In this document: positions 20,259 through 31,139 of the stretch, in pieces
Layout of the letters: every line of letters starts with the position of its first letter
Numbering within the stretch: position 1 is the stretch's first letter
Assembly (NCBI RefSeq): GCF_000471905.2
Contig: NW_006499776.1
Span: forward strand, 2,676,650 to 2,740,649
Length of the DNA stretch: 64,000 nucleotides
From: Amborella trichopoda
Taxonomy: Eukaryota > Streptophyta > Magnoliopsida > Amborellales > Amborellaceae
Direction of reading: 5' to 3'
The notes under the pieces: model-generated
What the model was told of the DNA's origin: nothing
The model's input: the letters and a program-made list of their open reading frames with translations, nothing else
The model's database searches: none
Translations under genes and position numbers: made by a program

Positions 20259-23200
20259 TGGTTAGGTGCCTCGATCTCGCCCTCCAAATCTTTTGGGGAT
20301 CGGGCTGCCCATGTCTCGTGTTTTGAGATAAGACCCGGGACATTTTTGAGATTGTCCTCTTGGAAACCTCGTTTGAGAATAGGGACAGGTGTTACTAATC
20401 GATGAGAGAGGAATTTAAAGGTTCGAGACTTACTTGGGCTGATCTCGTGGATGCCCTCTTACATCACGACGAAAGCCCCCTAGTAATAAAACTGGTTCAG
20501 GATCGGCTCCCTTGGCTTGTATTCTTCTTATTTTCTACAATCACACATATATATGGAAAAGTTTATAAGACAGGCGGGTCAGACCTCACCCTTTTCCTCT
20601 TTGATGAACGTACACAAGTATGCGCATTCAAAAAGAAGAAGAGAAGAAAGACAGGGGAGAGAAGAATTCGTCTAAGCGAGAGGATAGAGCAGTGACTAAG
20701 ATCGTGAGTAATTGGCCTGACATGATAGCAAAACGGGCTCAATAACTAAGACTGGCTCGCAGGATTACTACTATACATCATTACTAGTACTGACTAGCTG
20801 GGCACGATGCTTATTCTGTCATGATAATAAAGATGGCCAAGTAATCTTGACACAACAACATTACAGCTAGACGACAGGACTATCATGAGGGGCTAACCTC
20901 AATCCCTCTTAGTCGAATGAATGAGCAGCAGAATGATGGTTATGATGAAATAAGAGAAGAAGGGATCAGAAAGAAGGAGGGAGAAGAAAGGAAGAGAAGA
21001 GTATGAAAGATGAGAGGATAAAAGAGAGAGAGGGAAAGAAGATGCAGTTGGCGCTAAGCATTATCGACTGTGTTGATAGGAAGAGAGAGAAAATGCAGTC
21101 GGCGTTAAGCTTTATCAACTGTGTTATGTAGAGGAGAAGAGAGAAGATGCAGTCGTTGCTAGGCTTTGCTAACTGTGTCAGAAGAAGAGAGAGAAATCCA
21201 GCCGATGCTAGGCTTCACCGACTATGATAGAAAAGAAGAGAAGGAGAAAACCAGCCGGTGCTAAGCTTGCGTCGGTTGTGATGAGATAAAAGCAAGAGAG
21301 AGATCGAGCCGGTGCTAGGCTTCACCGATTGTTACTGAAGATAGGAGAGAGAAATCCAATCAGCGCTAGGCTTCACCGACTGTGGCAGAAGAGAAGAGAG
21401 AGAAATCCAACCGGTGTTAGTCTTCGTCGACTGTGACAGAAGAGAAGAGAGAGAAATCCAAACGGTGTTAAGATTCGTTGACTGTGACAGAAGAGAAGAG
21501 TGAGAAATCTGACCAGTGCTAGGCTTCACTGACTATGACAAAAGAGAAGAGAGAAATCCAACTAGTGTTGGGAACGAAAGAAGAGGAGAGAGAAAACCCC
21601 ACTCGGTGCTAGAAACAAAAGATGAGGAGAGAGAAAACCCCACCCAACATTAGGAACAAAAGAAGAGAAGAGAAAAAACCCCACCCGATACTGTGAATGA
21701 AAGAAGAGGAGAGAGAAAATCTCACTCGATGTTGAGAATGAAAGAAGTGGCGAGAGAAAAATTCAGTTGGCGTTAGGCTTCACCGATTGTGACAAAAGAG
21801 AGGAGAATGGATGGAGATGGAGATAGAGATGAGAGAAGGGAGAGAAAGAGATAGAGATGAGAAGAAGAAAGTGAGAAATAGAGATAGAGATGTGAAGAGA
21901 GGAGAGAGAAAGAGATAAAGATGAGAAAGAAAGGAGGAGAGAGAAAGAGGGGAGGAGAGAGAAAGAAGAGAGAGATAGAGATATAGATGAGAAAGAGGGG
22001 AGGAGATGAGAAAGAGAGGAGGAGAGAAAGAGGGGAGGAGAGAAAATGTTACTTACTCGAAGGGTATCGACCTTTTTCTTCTCTCTCCTCTCTTTCTCTC
22101 TAAGACGTACCCACAAGCTTAAGCAACAATCAGAATTTTATTGATTGATAAAAGAAGAATGAATCCATTTTTTATACAATGAGGCAATGCCTGTTTACGT
22201 AGAATTGGGCTAAAACATGAGTGTATGCTCGAAAACAACCTAAAATTGAAGATAAATATAATATAATGAATTTAAAGAAATTCTAAAAATGTTTGCAAAA
22301 GAATTGTTTTGACCCTGCCTAACAATGTGTGGAATTCGTTAACAGTCCCAACTACTGCCTTAGAACTTGTGTGATCTTCTGTGGCTGACCAGAGGTCGTT
22401 CTGATGCTAGTTTGATCAAAAGATCATTGTTTTCTTATAGGGCTCAGCATGACGATCATTTTGATACCATCTTCGAGCTAGGAATCATGTTTTTGAGCCA
22501 TGATCATGGGGATTGAATCTTGGATGAATCTTGAAAACTTAGGATCGATTGTGTGCTCGTTCCTTGATGTTTCTTTGTGATTTCTTCACGATCATGTTGC
22601 AATGAATGTAGCTTGATTTAGTGTTCGGATGAAGATTTTGTCGTCTTGAGTTTTTTGCCAGAATCTTGAAATCTGATGGCCGAAATTTACAGAAGTTTTG
22701 ATGCATTCATGTGTGAAATCCAACTGTTCATCATATGTGAAGTTCGGACCATAGATAGCTTCAGACCTCACTCATCTAATGGTATTCATTTCGTGTCGAT
22801 CGGGTATACAAGCGTCGTGATCTGGTTGTGCGAACAAGGGGTGCTGCTACTGAAGTTTCTGCAACGTCCTTCATGGATTAGTGACTTTCATTTAGTTTTT
22901 CTCTCTGCTCGGGCGTCGTCATGAGGCATACAACATATCGAATTATTCATCTTGATGAGACGAACATGCTTACCAAATTTTAGAGCGATCTGTATTGGAA
23001 CAAGTGAGATATACGCCTCAAAAGTGACTGCCTGTGACTGTGAAAATAACCACGTTTCAGGGTGTCTGTTACAGGGTCCATTTCAGGGTGCTAAAGACCA
23101 ATTTTGCTGAAATTGATTATTCTTATTCACTGCATTAGACATGTCTGATCACGATAAAACTTGACGGGTGGTCTTTTGAAGTGTTGATGATGATCCTGAC

Positions 23201-23304
23201 CAATTCTGGGCCCATTCTGGGACTGTCAAGAATTTCCACTGTTTTTTAGACTTTATTGACCTGCTTCCTACCAGGGACCAAGGTGCTGAAAATATGTTCA
23301 AACA
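20259..23304 (-). repeat. E2 5' LTR (3.0 kb)
   Basis: It starts TGTTTGAACATATTTT at 23304 (minus strand) and ends CACCTAACCA at 20259. It matches the 3' LTR along its whole length, with a slightly shorter hairpin array. The position of the 3' LTR TATA box (6018) is here degenerate at about 22194-22203. Confidence 0.9.
21040..21795 (-). repeat. Hairpin array in E2 5' LTR
   Basis: About 11 recognisable units with the same CGGTGCTAGGCTTCACCGACT-like core as at 4865-5590. They are separated by AG-rich spacers; the stretch at 21540-21760 has spacer units whose core is lost. Confidence 0.8.
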
Positions 23305-23309
23305 TGCAC
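23305..23309. repeat. Right target-site duplication of E2 (TGCAC)
   Basis: Directly follows the E2 LTR start. The left copy is TACAC. The sequence right after it continues the E1 gag region, as shown by E1b at about 36130. Confidence 0.7.
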
Positions 23310-25212
23310 CACCAGGCTCTGACCCTCCATAAGAGACGGTTAGTGTCATGGTGATCAATGACTCGGACAATGCTAAGGACGAGAGGATGAACAAGTTGGA
23401 GGAAATGATGCAAGCCATCCTTGAAAAAATTGAATGCCTTGAGGCCTTCAGGTCCCCTTCTTTGATCGATTCGCCGACTGGTGAGGGCACAGTTCCCAGG
23501 CAAACTCCTGCACCGGCCTCCCAAGACAGTTTTACTCTCGCAGAGTCTCCCAAACCGACATAGATGCTATAGTTGCCGATAGCCTCAAGAACAAGGTCCC
23601 AGGCATGCAGGATACACCGCTCTATCAAAAGCCGTACCTTTCGTACATTGACCAGGTGCCTTTTCCTCCGAACTATCAATAAGGGAAGCTCCCCTTATTC
23701 AACGGTACTAGGTCTTCGCATCAGCATACTCCACACATCTAGGCGGCCTATCGAGAGACGACAACTGAAGGACGATTACTCCTCCGCTAGTTTGTCTAGA
23801 CACTTGAAGGGTCAGCCTTCTAGTGGTATGCTCGATTGCCTCCAAACACGGTACAAACGTGGCAAGAAATGGAGCAGTTATTCCACCAACAGTTATTCCA
23901 CCAACGGTTCTATGAGGTCCAAAGGAACGTGGAAACCATCAAGCTCCCCACTTTGATGCAAGACCTTGGTGAGCTGGTTGACAAGTTCATCACCTGAAGG
24001 AGAGAATTGGCAACCTTTCATGCCACTCCCATGATTGAGAAGCAAGCGGTCCAGACCCTCATATAAAACATGCTTTCCAAGATCGCTCTGCATGCCGAGG
24101 CATCCAATCCACCCTCCATGTCTGAGCTCATCTCTATGGCAGTTCCTATTTAGGGATTGTTCAATCACCATGGTAGCCCTCGTCAACAGCCTACCGGCTC
24201 AAACTCTTGCTCCAACTGTCGGGGCAACCAAAAGGAAGTAATCAGCATGGCTGTCACCATGGCTTACACCACGGGCACGACTCGTCAAACCTTGGACCTT
24301 TTTAAGGCACATATGCCTCAGGTCGGGGGTAAACAACAGTCTTACAACGGTGTCCCGCCTCCTAAAAATACTAAGCAAAATGTCTGCCGAATCTAGCACC
24401 AGAATAAAGTTTACCCCTTCGATAAGCATTGCACTCCTACACTGCTTCAACTACTGCTGGAATAGAACATGATCCAGCTGTCAGAGGCCGATATTGCAAA
24501 GTCGCCTGGGCAGGAGGCAAATGAGAGGTACTGTGCCTATCACAGGAGGGTGTGCCACCCCACTTATGACTGTTATAAGCTCAACGACACTATCGAAGCC
24601 CTTATCAACAATGGTCAGATAAAGCTTGAAAAGTTTGAGAAGGCATTCGGGGCAACAGAGGCTTCTCACATAGCAACGGTCCAAGTGGACGATGGAGCAC
24701 CCGCTATCCTTCATGAAGTTTTCTCCATAATGCTCGAAGAAGGACTCATAACTCCTAAGCCAACAAGGTAGCCTAAGTTCTTGCCCCCAGGGATCGAGAA
24801 CCCTTGGTGTGCATACCATCAGATATTAAGTCATGATGTCACCTAGTGAACTGGATTTCATAAGCTCTTAGCAGAGAAGATGTAACAGTGTCAGGAAGTT
24901 CAAAGCAGCCCAGGAGGACACCCTTAAGTCCCTCTATCGCCTGTGCAAGAAAGCCTCCCCACTCAAGCCCTGCAAAATACTGAGCATGACCATTTGCATG
25001 TCCTCTTCAAGGGAATGCTCCAACAAGGCCTTGTCATTCCCAAGCCTGTTAGGCAGTCGAGGCATCTTGCCCAGGGCACGAAAAATCTCTGGTGCCCATA
25101 TCACCAAGTATGGGGCCATGAACTTAATGAGTGCTCAGGGTTCGAAGCTATAGTCACAGAGAAAGTCCAGCAGGGCCGCATCGTTTGCGCGGTTCTTTCA
25201 AAACACGTCTAG
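23310..25212 (+). pseudogene. E1 gag with two copies of the second knuckle motif
   Basis: A coiled start (23348-23563, with MNKLEEMMQAILEKIECLEA) is followed by frameshifted capsid sequence to about 24270 (EASNPPSMSEL is visible). Then 24469-24771 has CAYHRRVCHPTYDC, about 24805-24890 has a second YHQ motif interrupted by stops, and 24943-25212 has a third, CPYHQVWGHELNEC. The second and third motifs sit in duplicated modules of about 60 residues, each starting with a stretch like EEGLITPKP or QQGLVIPKP. E2 has only one such module. The gene is split from its upstream part by E2. Confidence 0.85.
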
Positions 25213-25321
25213 GCTACCGCGCCCATTCAAGAGGAAGTTTAATGAGAAAACACCGGAACCTTCAAAGCCCTCAACCTCTCAGCCTTAGGAAGTCTATCAT
25301 GGGCGGAACAGGCTCAAATCC

Positions 25322-26240
25322 TTGAAACATGAGGCAGTCAACCAAGCTAAGACTACTCACCAGTCAGACAGGGCGGTCCAAAGAAGGAGAAGGCGGGCAC
25401 CTAAGTCGGTCCGTCATAGGAATTGTCCTCCTCATCCACCAGTTGAGGAAGAATGTTTCAGGCCCCTTCCCCCACTGCCAACCTTGCAGGACTTCATCCC
25501 AAGCGAAGCTCACCTCGTCATTTCGTCGAATCAGACAAACATCCCTGAGTCACCAACAACTTGGGATTCCTCCAATATGGGTGACGACGTTAAAAGCAAC
25601 CCACGACGGTCAAAGTCGGGGAAAGACCTAAAATATCCCCTGCAAACGTTCAAGTCCGGTGACAAAGTAAAATGCTGCCCAGAACATTCTAATTCTTCTC
25701 CTCCTCCCTCCTCTTCTATTTTCTCAACAGGTGCAGCTCGACAGTGCTTGGACTTCGACACTCTAAATCGAGAGTTCAGAGACATCAGCTTAACCACGCC
25801 GCTGCAAGAGTGTCGCAGAGAGATCCTGGCTCAAGCGGCAAGATTCTCGACAGTCGCCGACACCCTGTCAACCCGAGCACAGACCGAGTCACCCTAAAGC
25901 TCTTGTTCCAAAGAGGCCTGCCACATGATCCAAGTGCATGAAGCACCCAGATCGGGGAAAGCATCAAGTAATCCCAATCATGAGATCATGGACTGCCCAT
26001 TCGATGTCGGGATCATGGGTTTCCACAGGCGAGGTCAATGAGAATCCTTGTGAGTTCCTTGACGAGGAGATCCAAGAAGCTTCAAAAGAGCGGGAAGAAG
26101 GCGTCAGGCCACGGTTGATGTGCATGAAGAGATCAACTTGGGGGATGAGGCCGACCTGAGGCTAACTTTCATGTCAGCAAAAATGTCCCCAGAATAGAAA
26201 GAAAGTTAGATTTCCCTCCTCCGAGTAAATCGGGATGTCT
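25322..26240 (+). pseudogene. E1 gag-RT linker
   Basis: The open frame 25322-25897 is rich in Ser, Pro and Arg and carries RRRRRAPK, LPTLQDFIP and the DDVKSNPRRSKSGK motif that is repeated once in variant form. It matches the E2 and E3 linkers. No protease motif is seen. The stretch from 25898 to 26240 continues in broken frames with the acidic segment before RT. Confidence 0.75.
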
Positions 26241-26588
26241 TTGCCTGACATTATCATGAGGTGCCAGGTTTAGACCCTCAGATTCCTATCCATCGCCTCG
26301 GTATTGAGCCAACCATCAAACCCAAGAAGCAGAAATCGAGAAGGTTTAGACTCGACCTCGAGATGCAGATGATGAGAGGGATGTCTTCCCTGAATGCCTG
26401 CCTTACTCATTCGGGGTACTCCTCGCAGCTAAGGATGTTATTAAGGTAAAGCAGGAAAAATCCCAACATAAAGGATCAAAGGTTATGGAGGAAGAACCTA
26501 AATTCATTGACCCGATTTGTGTAGAGGTTGAGCAAGTAGAAGACTGGAGGGAGCCTATCAGGACTTCATAAAGCAGGAAGGAAACCTC
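26241..26588 (+). pseudogene. E1 RT stump joined to RNase H-integrase spacer
   Basis: The first part (26261-26366) encodes the start of RT, with PGLDPQIPIHRLGIEP and FRLDLEMQ. At about 26366-26372 it jumps to the sequence DDERDVF, which in E2 lies just after the second RNase H (about 13860). Everything between, about 1.8 kb in E2 (catalytic RT, RNase H and most of the second RNase H), is missing. The join contains a short GATG-like overlap, which fits a deletion by microhomology. Confidence 0.8.
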
Positions 26589-27777
26589 ATGATTGGGAGG
26601 AACACAACGTCATACGACAGATGTCCATCAAGTACACCTTTCTTGACGGGGATGTTCTCTTTCGTCGGTCATTTGATGGAATTCTCCTCAGATGCCTCAA
26701 TGCATAAGAAGCAAGTAAAGTGCTCAAGGAAGTGCGGCATCTGTGGGCTACGTCAGTCTGGCCCTAAGCTTTATGAGCGTATACGTAGACTCGGCTATTA
26801 CTGTTCTTCCATGGTAGCTGATGCCCAAAACTATCCTAAAAGATGCCAGGTGTGTCAGATCCACTCAAGCCTCATTCATCAACCCTCGGAGTCTCTCCAC
26901 CCTACAGTGACATCGTGGCCCTTTTCCCAGTGGGGTATGAACATTGTAGGACCCATCGATCCCCCTTCTGCCTTGGGTCATGCCTTCATTATGGCAGTGA
27001 AAGACTACTTTCCTAAGTGGGCTGAAGCGATCCCTCTCAAGCAGGTTCCAAGGACAGCGGGAGCCAACTTCGTGCTTCATCACATCATCTACCGATTCGA
27101 AGTTTCGGACCGGATAATCTCTGATAATGGCCACCAATTCAGAAGCCATCTTGTTGATTGCCTAGCCAACCAGCTCGGCTTTGAGTGGAAGTACTTGACT
27201 ATGTACTACCCTCGAGCCAATGGTTTGGCTGAGGCATTCATCAAAACTTTGTGTGGGGTGCTCTAGAAGTCAGTTTCGAAGTCAAAGAAGAATTGGCATG
27301 CGAAGCTGCTTGAAGCTCTGTGGGCTTATCACACCACCACTCGAAATGCTAAACACTCCGCTCCTTATTTCCTTGTCTATGGAGGTGAGGCGGTCCTACT
27401 CCTCGGGGTTCAAATACCCTCACTCCGTGTCGCTATACATCAAGGACTGACTGAAGATGAGAGGGTCAAGCTCCATTACCAAGAGTTGGACGCCCTTGAT
27501 GAAAAGAGGCTAGAAGCCGAGTAGAACCTCGAGCTCAATCAAGGAAGAATGAAGAGAGCCTTTGACAAGTCTGTCAAGGTTCGTTCATTCGGTCGGAGGG
27601 ATCTAGTCTTAGTAGTCAAGAGACTGATTGTCATCCATGGGCATCGCAAAGGAAAATTCAAGCCCAAGTAGGAAGGTCCGTTCATAGTAAAAAAGGTCAC
27701 ATCAAACGGGACCTATGTACTGACAAACTCGGATGGAGGAGAGGCAACGCCCCCTATCAACAGACGATACCTAAAGA
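26589..27777 (+). pseudogene. E1 integrase
   Basis: The frame 26589-27266 is open for 225 codons and covers a degraded zinc-binding part (CQVCQIH) and most of the core. The first catalytic Asp is replaced: it reads GMNIVGPID where E4 and E5 have GMDIVG or GMDMVG. SDNGHQF and LAEAFIKTL with the other acidic residues remain. After a stop at 27265 the C-terminal part continues to about 27777 in other frames, ending near PPINRRYLKKYC. No chromodomain follows. Confidence 0.85.
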
Positions 27778-27963
27778 AGTATTGTACTTGATGTATCCCC
27801 AAAATGCAGTGTGTGCAGCAAGAAAATAAGGAACGAGGCCTATGTACTGGCAAACTCTGATGGAGGAGAGGCAACCCCCCCTATCAATGGATGATACCTA
27901 AAGAAGTATTATACTTGATGTATCCCCAAAATGCGATGTGCACAAAAAGAAAATAAGGAAATG
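27709..27963 (+). repeat. Tandem duplication (127 bp) of the pol 3' end
   Basis: The segment starting CCTATGTACTGACAAACTC at 27710 recurs at 27837 with about ten changes. It contains the last codons of integrase (GGEA...PPIN) and the following non-coding bases. Other copies have it once. Confidence 0.8.
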
Positions 27964-28220
27964 GAAAAGAAGAACATTAAGCAAGTCCAAAAGAAGTTCA
28001 TTTCTTTCATTGCATTAAAAAGAGTTACAAGTTACAATCAAAAGGCAATTACTAGGGAAGTTACAAAACTCTTGCGTTCGGGGATAAAAAGATGGCTACA
28101 GGCCAAAAAAAATATTCTCCTCATGAAGAAGAAGCATACAGACCAAGGAAATTCCCTGCTCATGATGAAGAAGCAAACCACTTGGAGAAGTTAACTTCAG
28201 TGCCACCAAAGAGGATGGTT

Positions 28221-28290
28221 ACAAGCCAAAACATAGGCTTCACGATTGTGCTGAAGGATTTGGCTTCCAACATACCGCGGTGGCATAGCC
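28221..28290 (-). pseudogene. asORF remnant of E1
   Basis: The minus strand encodes VGSQILQHNREAYVLA, matching the core of the E2 and E5 antisense frames. Later parts are not recognisable. Confidence 0.45.
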
Positions 28291-29318
28291 TTCTCATTTG
28301 TCATCACTCTTGATCGCAAAAAACATCACCGTCCATGATCATTGTCGCACGTTACTCAACACCAAGTGCAGCCATCACCGTGCGCAAGACAATGCTGCGT
28401 TTCACCATCACCACCGGAAGCAAACATCGCATGAGACCATCGCTATGACCAGCATGCTCTTGAACGTGGCTATCACTGTACGTGGCTTAGGGTCACCCAA
28501 AGGTAGTGATGCATATGACTAAATGTCGTGCATGCCCTTGTTGTACCTCGGTTCCCACCATCCCCATTTCCCAGAGGGCATTAATCCTTATGCTTCCTTG
28601 GTTTCCCCAATTGCCTACCCGTGACGATTGTCCACCTTCTCACAACCTTTCATCTCCTTTGCAACTCTTTGAGTTTAGTAGGGAACAATCCTTCAACAGT
28701 CGAAAACATCTGACCTTGTTCTTTCCCCTACTGGCATTGCCTTTCCCCGAAAAAAGTATTTTGTCGCCACCGGAAAAACCCTGCCCCACCTTCCACTCAT
28801 TACTAGAAGGGTCGGAGGACGACCGAAAATCTCCGACAGCTTCCCTATTACCCTGCGGTCTTCCCTTCTAACTGATTTCCCACTTCAGCAGTTCACCAAA
28901 ACTTCCTGAAATTCCACTAAGTTTTCGGTGAGCTCAATGCAGCCCCTCCTTCTTCTCCTTCCATAACCAGAGGGCTGACAAGTGCCTTCTGAACTCTTTA
29001 TGACCTCCCCTTCAATAGAAAAATGACCAGAGGAAAGCTAGAACCCCGACAGGGCACCTCTGCAAATCCTGCTAAGGTCCCGAGAAACCCTATTCCTTGC
29101 ACAAGAAGCCAGGGCACTTCTCGAAGAGGTTCACAATCACAACACGAAGCTTTGCGTCCTCCTGAAGGTCGCTAGAAAAGCTCATAACCACTTGTCTTTA
29201 AAAATTTTAGCTGGGAAGTTCTCACCGGAAAACCTTTGCCAAAAGCTTTGGTCCTCTTTCTCTAAAAACCCTTGCACTGTTTTACCCTTAGGAAAAATAG
29301 TAAAAAGGGCTTTCTCCC

Positions 29319-29324
29319 TTTATA
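29319..29324 (-). promoter_or_regulatory. Antisense TATA box of E1
   Basis: The minus strand reads GTTGGGTATAAAGGGAG, between pol and the tandem array, as in E2, E3 and E4. The bases just upstream (GTTTGCGACACTG) also align with E4 (GTTTACAACACTG). Confidence 0.6.
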
Positions 29325-29419
29325 CCCAACAGTGTCGCAAACTACCACCGAAAAGCACGAAATGACACTCTGATCCCTAGTTCTTGATGGCAATAAGATC
29401 AGACTGAGGCGGGTCAAGC

Positions 29420-29810
29420 CTGAGACTTGAAAGAGTTATCACCGCTCACCTCACTCTAGACGCTATTACCGCTCGCATTGCCGAGTGGCTATCACCGCGC
29501 ACCTCATCAAGACCTTCATCAAACGCTTCGTCAGGAGGTTATCATCGTGTGCCACGTCAAAAGGGTTATCGTCACGCATTTGTCAAGGGCTATTGCTGCT
29601 TGCTTCACCAAGGGGCATAATGTTGCGTGCGCCATCCAACACTTTATGCCATGCGCAAGCCAAGGCACATCCATCTAGACCATCGCCCGGTACTCTGAGG
29701 AAGTTTGTTTCTTGCACTATAGCCTCACTCCTTTGGCAGTCCATCCTCCGGTGACAGCTATGTTCCCCATGGAGTCACATTCCCTCACCACACCATGATC
29801 CAGATGCACG
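29420..29810 (+). other. E1 3' region between antisense promoter and array
   Basis: Degenerate repeats around TTATCACCGC-TCACCTCATC occur at 29440-29640, followed by non-repetitive sequence containing CCCCATGGAGTCAC at 29766-29779, which resembles the complement of the primer site with one base missing. No gene is supported; the frames at 29478-29754 are overlapping and not conserved. Confidence 0.5.
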
Positions 29811-29814
29811 ACCC

Positions 29815-31090
29815 TAAACTACATGGTCCAAACTATATGGCCTTAAACTGTAATGAGAGTCTGCATTGCATAACCTTAAACTGCACAGCCATGGTCCGCA
29901 TTGCATGACCTTAAATGACACAGGCAGAGTCCGCATTGCATGACCTTAAACTGCACGACTATGGTTCGCTTTACATGACCTTAAACTGCACAACCATTGT
30001 CCGCATTGCACGACCTTAAACTGCACAACCATGGTCTGCATTGCAAGACCTTAAACTGCATAGCCATGGTCCCCATTGCATGAACTTAAACTGCACTGCC
30101 ATGGTCCACATTGCATGACCTTAAACTGCACAACCAAGGTCTGCATTGCATGACCTTAAACTGAATAGCCATGGTCTGCATTGCATGACCTTAAACCACA
30201 CAGCCATGGTTCGCATTGCACGACCTTAAACAGATCAGCCAGGGTCCGCATTGCATGACCTTAAGTTGCACAGCTATTGTCGACATTGTATGACCTTAAA
30301 TTACACAGTCAGGGTCTGCATTGCATGACCTTAAACTGCACAGCCATGGTCGGCATTGCATGACCTTAAACTGCATAACCATGGTCTGCATTGTGTGACC
30401 TTGAACTACACAGCCGTGGTCCTCATTGCATGACCTTAAACTTCACAGCCATGGTCTGCATTGCATGACCTTAAACTGGACGGCTAGGGTCTGCATTGCA
30501 TGACCTTAAACTGCACAGCTATGGTCCGCATTGCATGACCTTAAACTGCATAGCCATGGTCTGCATTGCATGACCTTATACTGCACAGCCATGGTTCGCA
30601 TTGCATGACCTTAAACTACTCAACCATGGTCCGCATTACATGATCTTAAACAGCACAGCTAGGTTCTGCATTGCATGTCCACAAACTACACAGCCATGCT
30701 CAGAATTACATGACCTTAAACTGTACAGCTATGGTCCACATTGCATGACCTTAAACTGCACAACTATGGTTCCATTGCATGACCTTAAATAGCACAGCCA
30801 TGGTCGGCATTGCATGAACTTAAATTGCACAGCAAGGGTCCGCATTGCATGACCTTAAATTGCACAGCCATGGTCCACATTGCATGACTTTAAACTACAC
30901 AGCTATGGTCATAATTGCTTGACCTTAAACTGCATAGCTATGGTCTGCATTGCTTGACCTTAAACTACACAACTGTGGTCCACGTTGCATGACCTTGAAC
31001 TACACAGTCACAGTCCAAAGTATATGACCTTAAACTATAGCAGAGGTCTTGTTGCACAACCTTAAACTGCATGGTCTTAATTGCATGACA
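29815..31090 (+). repeat. E1 tandem array, 35-bp monomer, about 35 units
   Basis: Very regular units built on CATTGCATGACCTTAAACTG and CACAGCCATGGTC. The reverse complement (CAGTTTAAGGTCATGCAATG) is the monomer of the arrays in the other elements. The outer units are more degraded, at 29800-29900 and 31000-31140. Tandem repeats in the 3' untranslated region are a known property of Tat/Ogre elements. The short frames inside it (for example 30601-30792) are repeat artefacts. Confidence 0.95.
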
Positions 31091-31139
31091 TTAAACTGGA
31101 TAACCACGGTCCAAACTATATGACCTTAAACCATGATGC

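Larger units (their letters stand above)
4121..23304 (-). mobile_element. E2: complete 19.2 kb Tat/Ogre-like element nested in E1
   Basis: On the minus strand the order is 5' LTR (23304-20259), primer site, gag-upstream region, gag (18735-17093), linker, RT, RNase H, archaeal-type RNase H, integrase (ending near 12482), a 3' region with an antisense unit and tandem repeats, a polypurine tract at 7333, and a 3' LTR (7332-4121). The ends are TG...CA, with the 3' LTR terminal CA mutated to TA. A near-perfect 5-bp flank duplication marks the insertion into E1. All domains are present, but many frameshifts and stops make it inactive. The length includes 725 N. Confidence 0.9.
28005..29324 (-). other. 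Putative antisense transcription unit of E1
   Basis: On the minus strand: TATAAA at 29324-29319 followed by GGGAGAAAGCCC and, further on, AAGGGTAAAAC; a leader that aligns with E4 49570-50100; hairpin-like repeats at 28330-28510; an asORF remnant at 28290-28221 (GSQILQHNREAYV); and an AATGAAA signal variant at 28011-28005. The length is about 1.3 kb. The plus-strand frame 28506-28871 is probably a shadow. Confidence 0.5.

Noticed and set aside
29815..31090. CRISPR-like regular repeats
   Set aside because: Units are head to tail without unique spacers, in a plant retrotransposon 3' region; this is a minisatellite.
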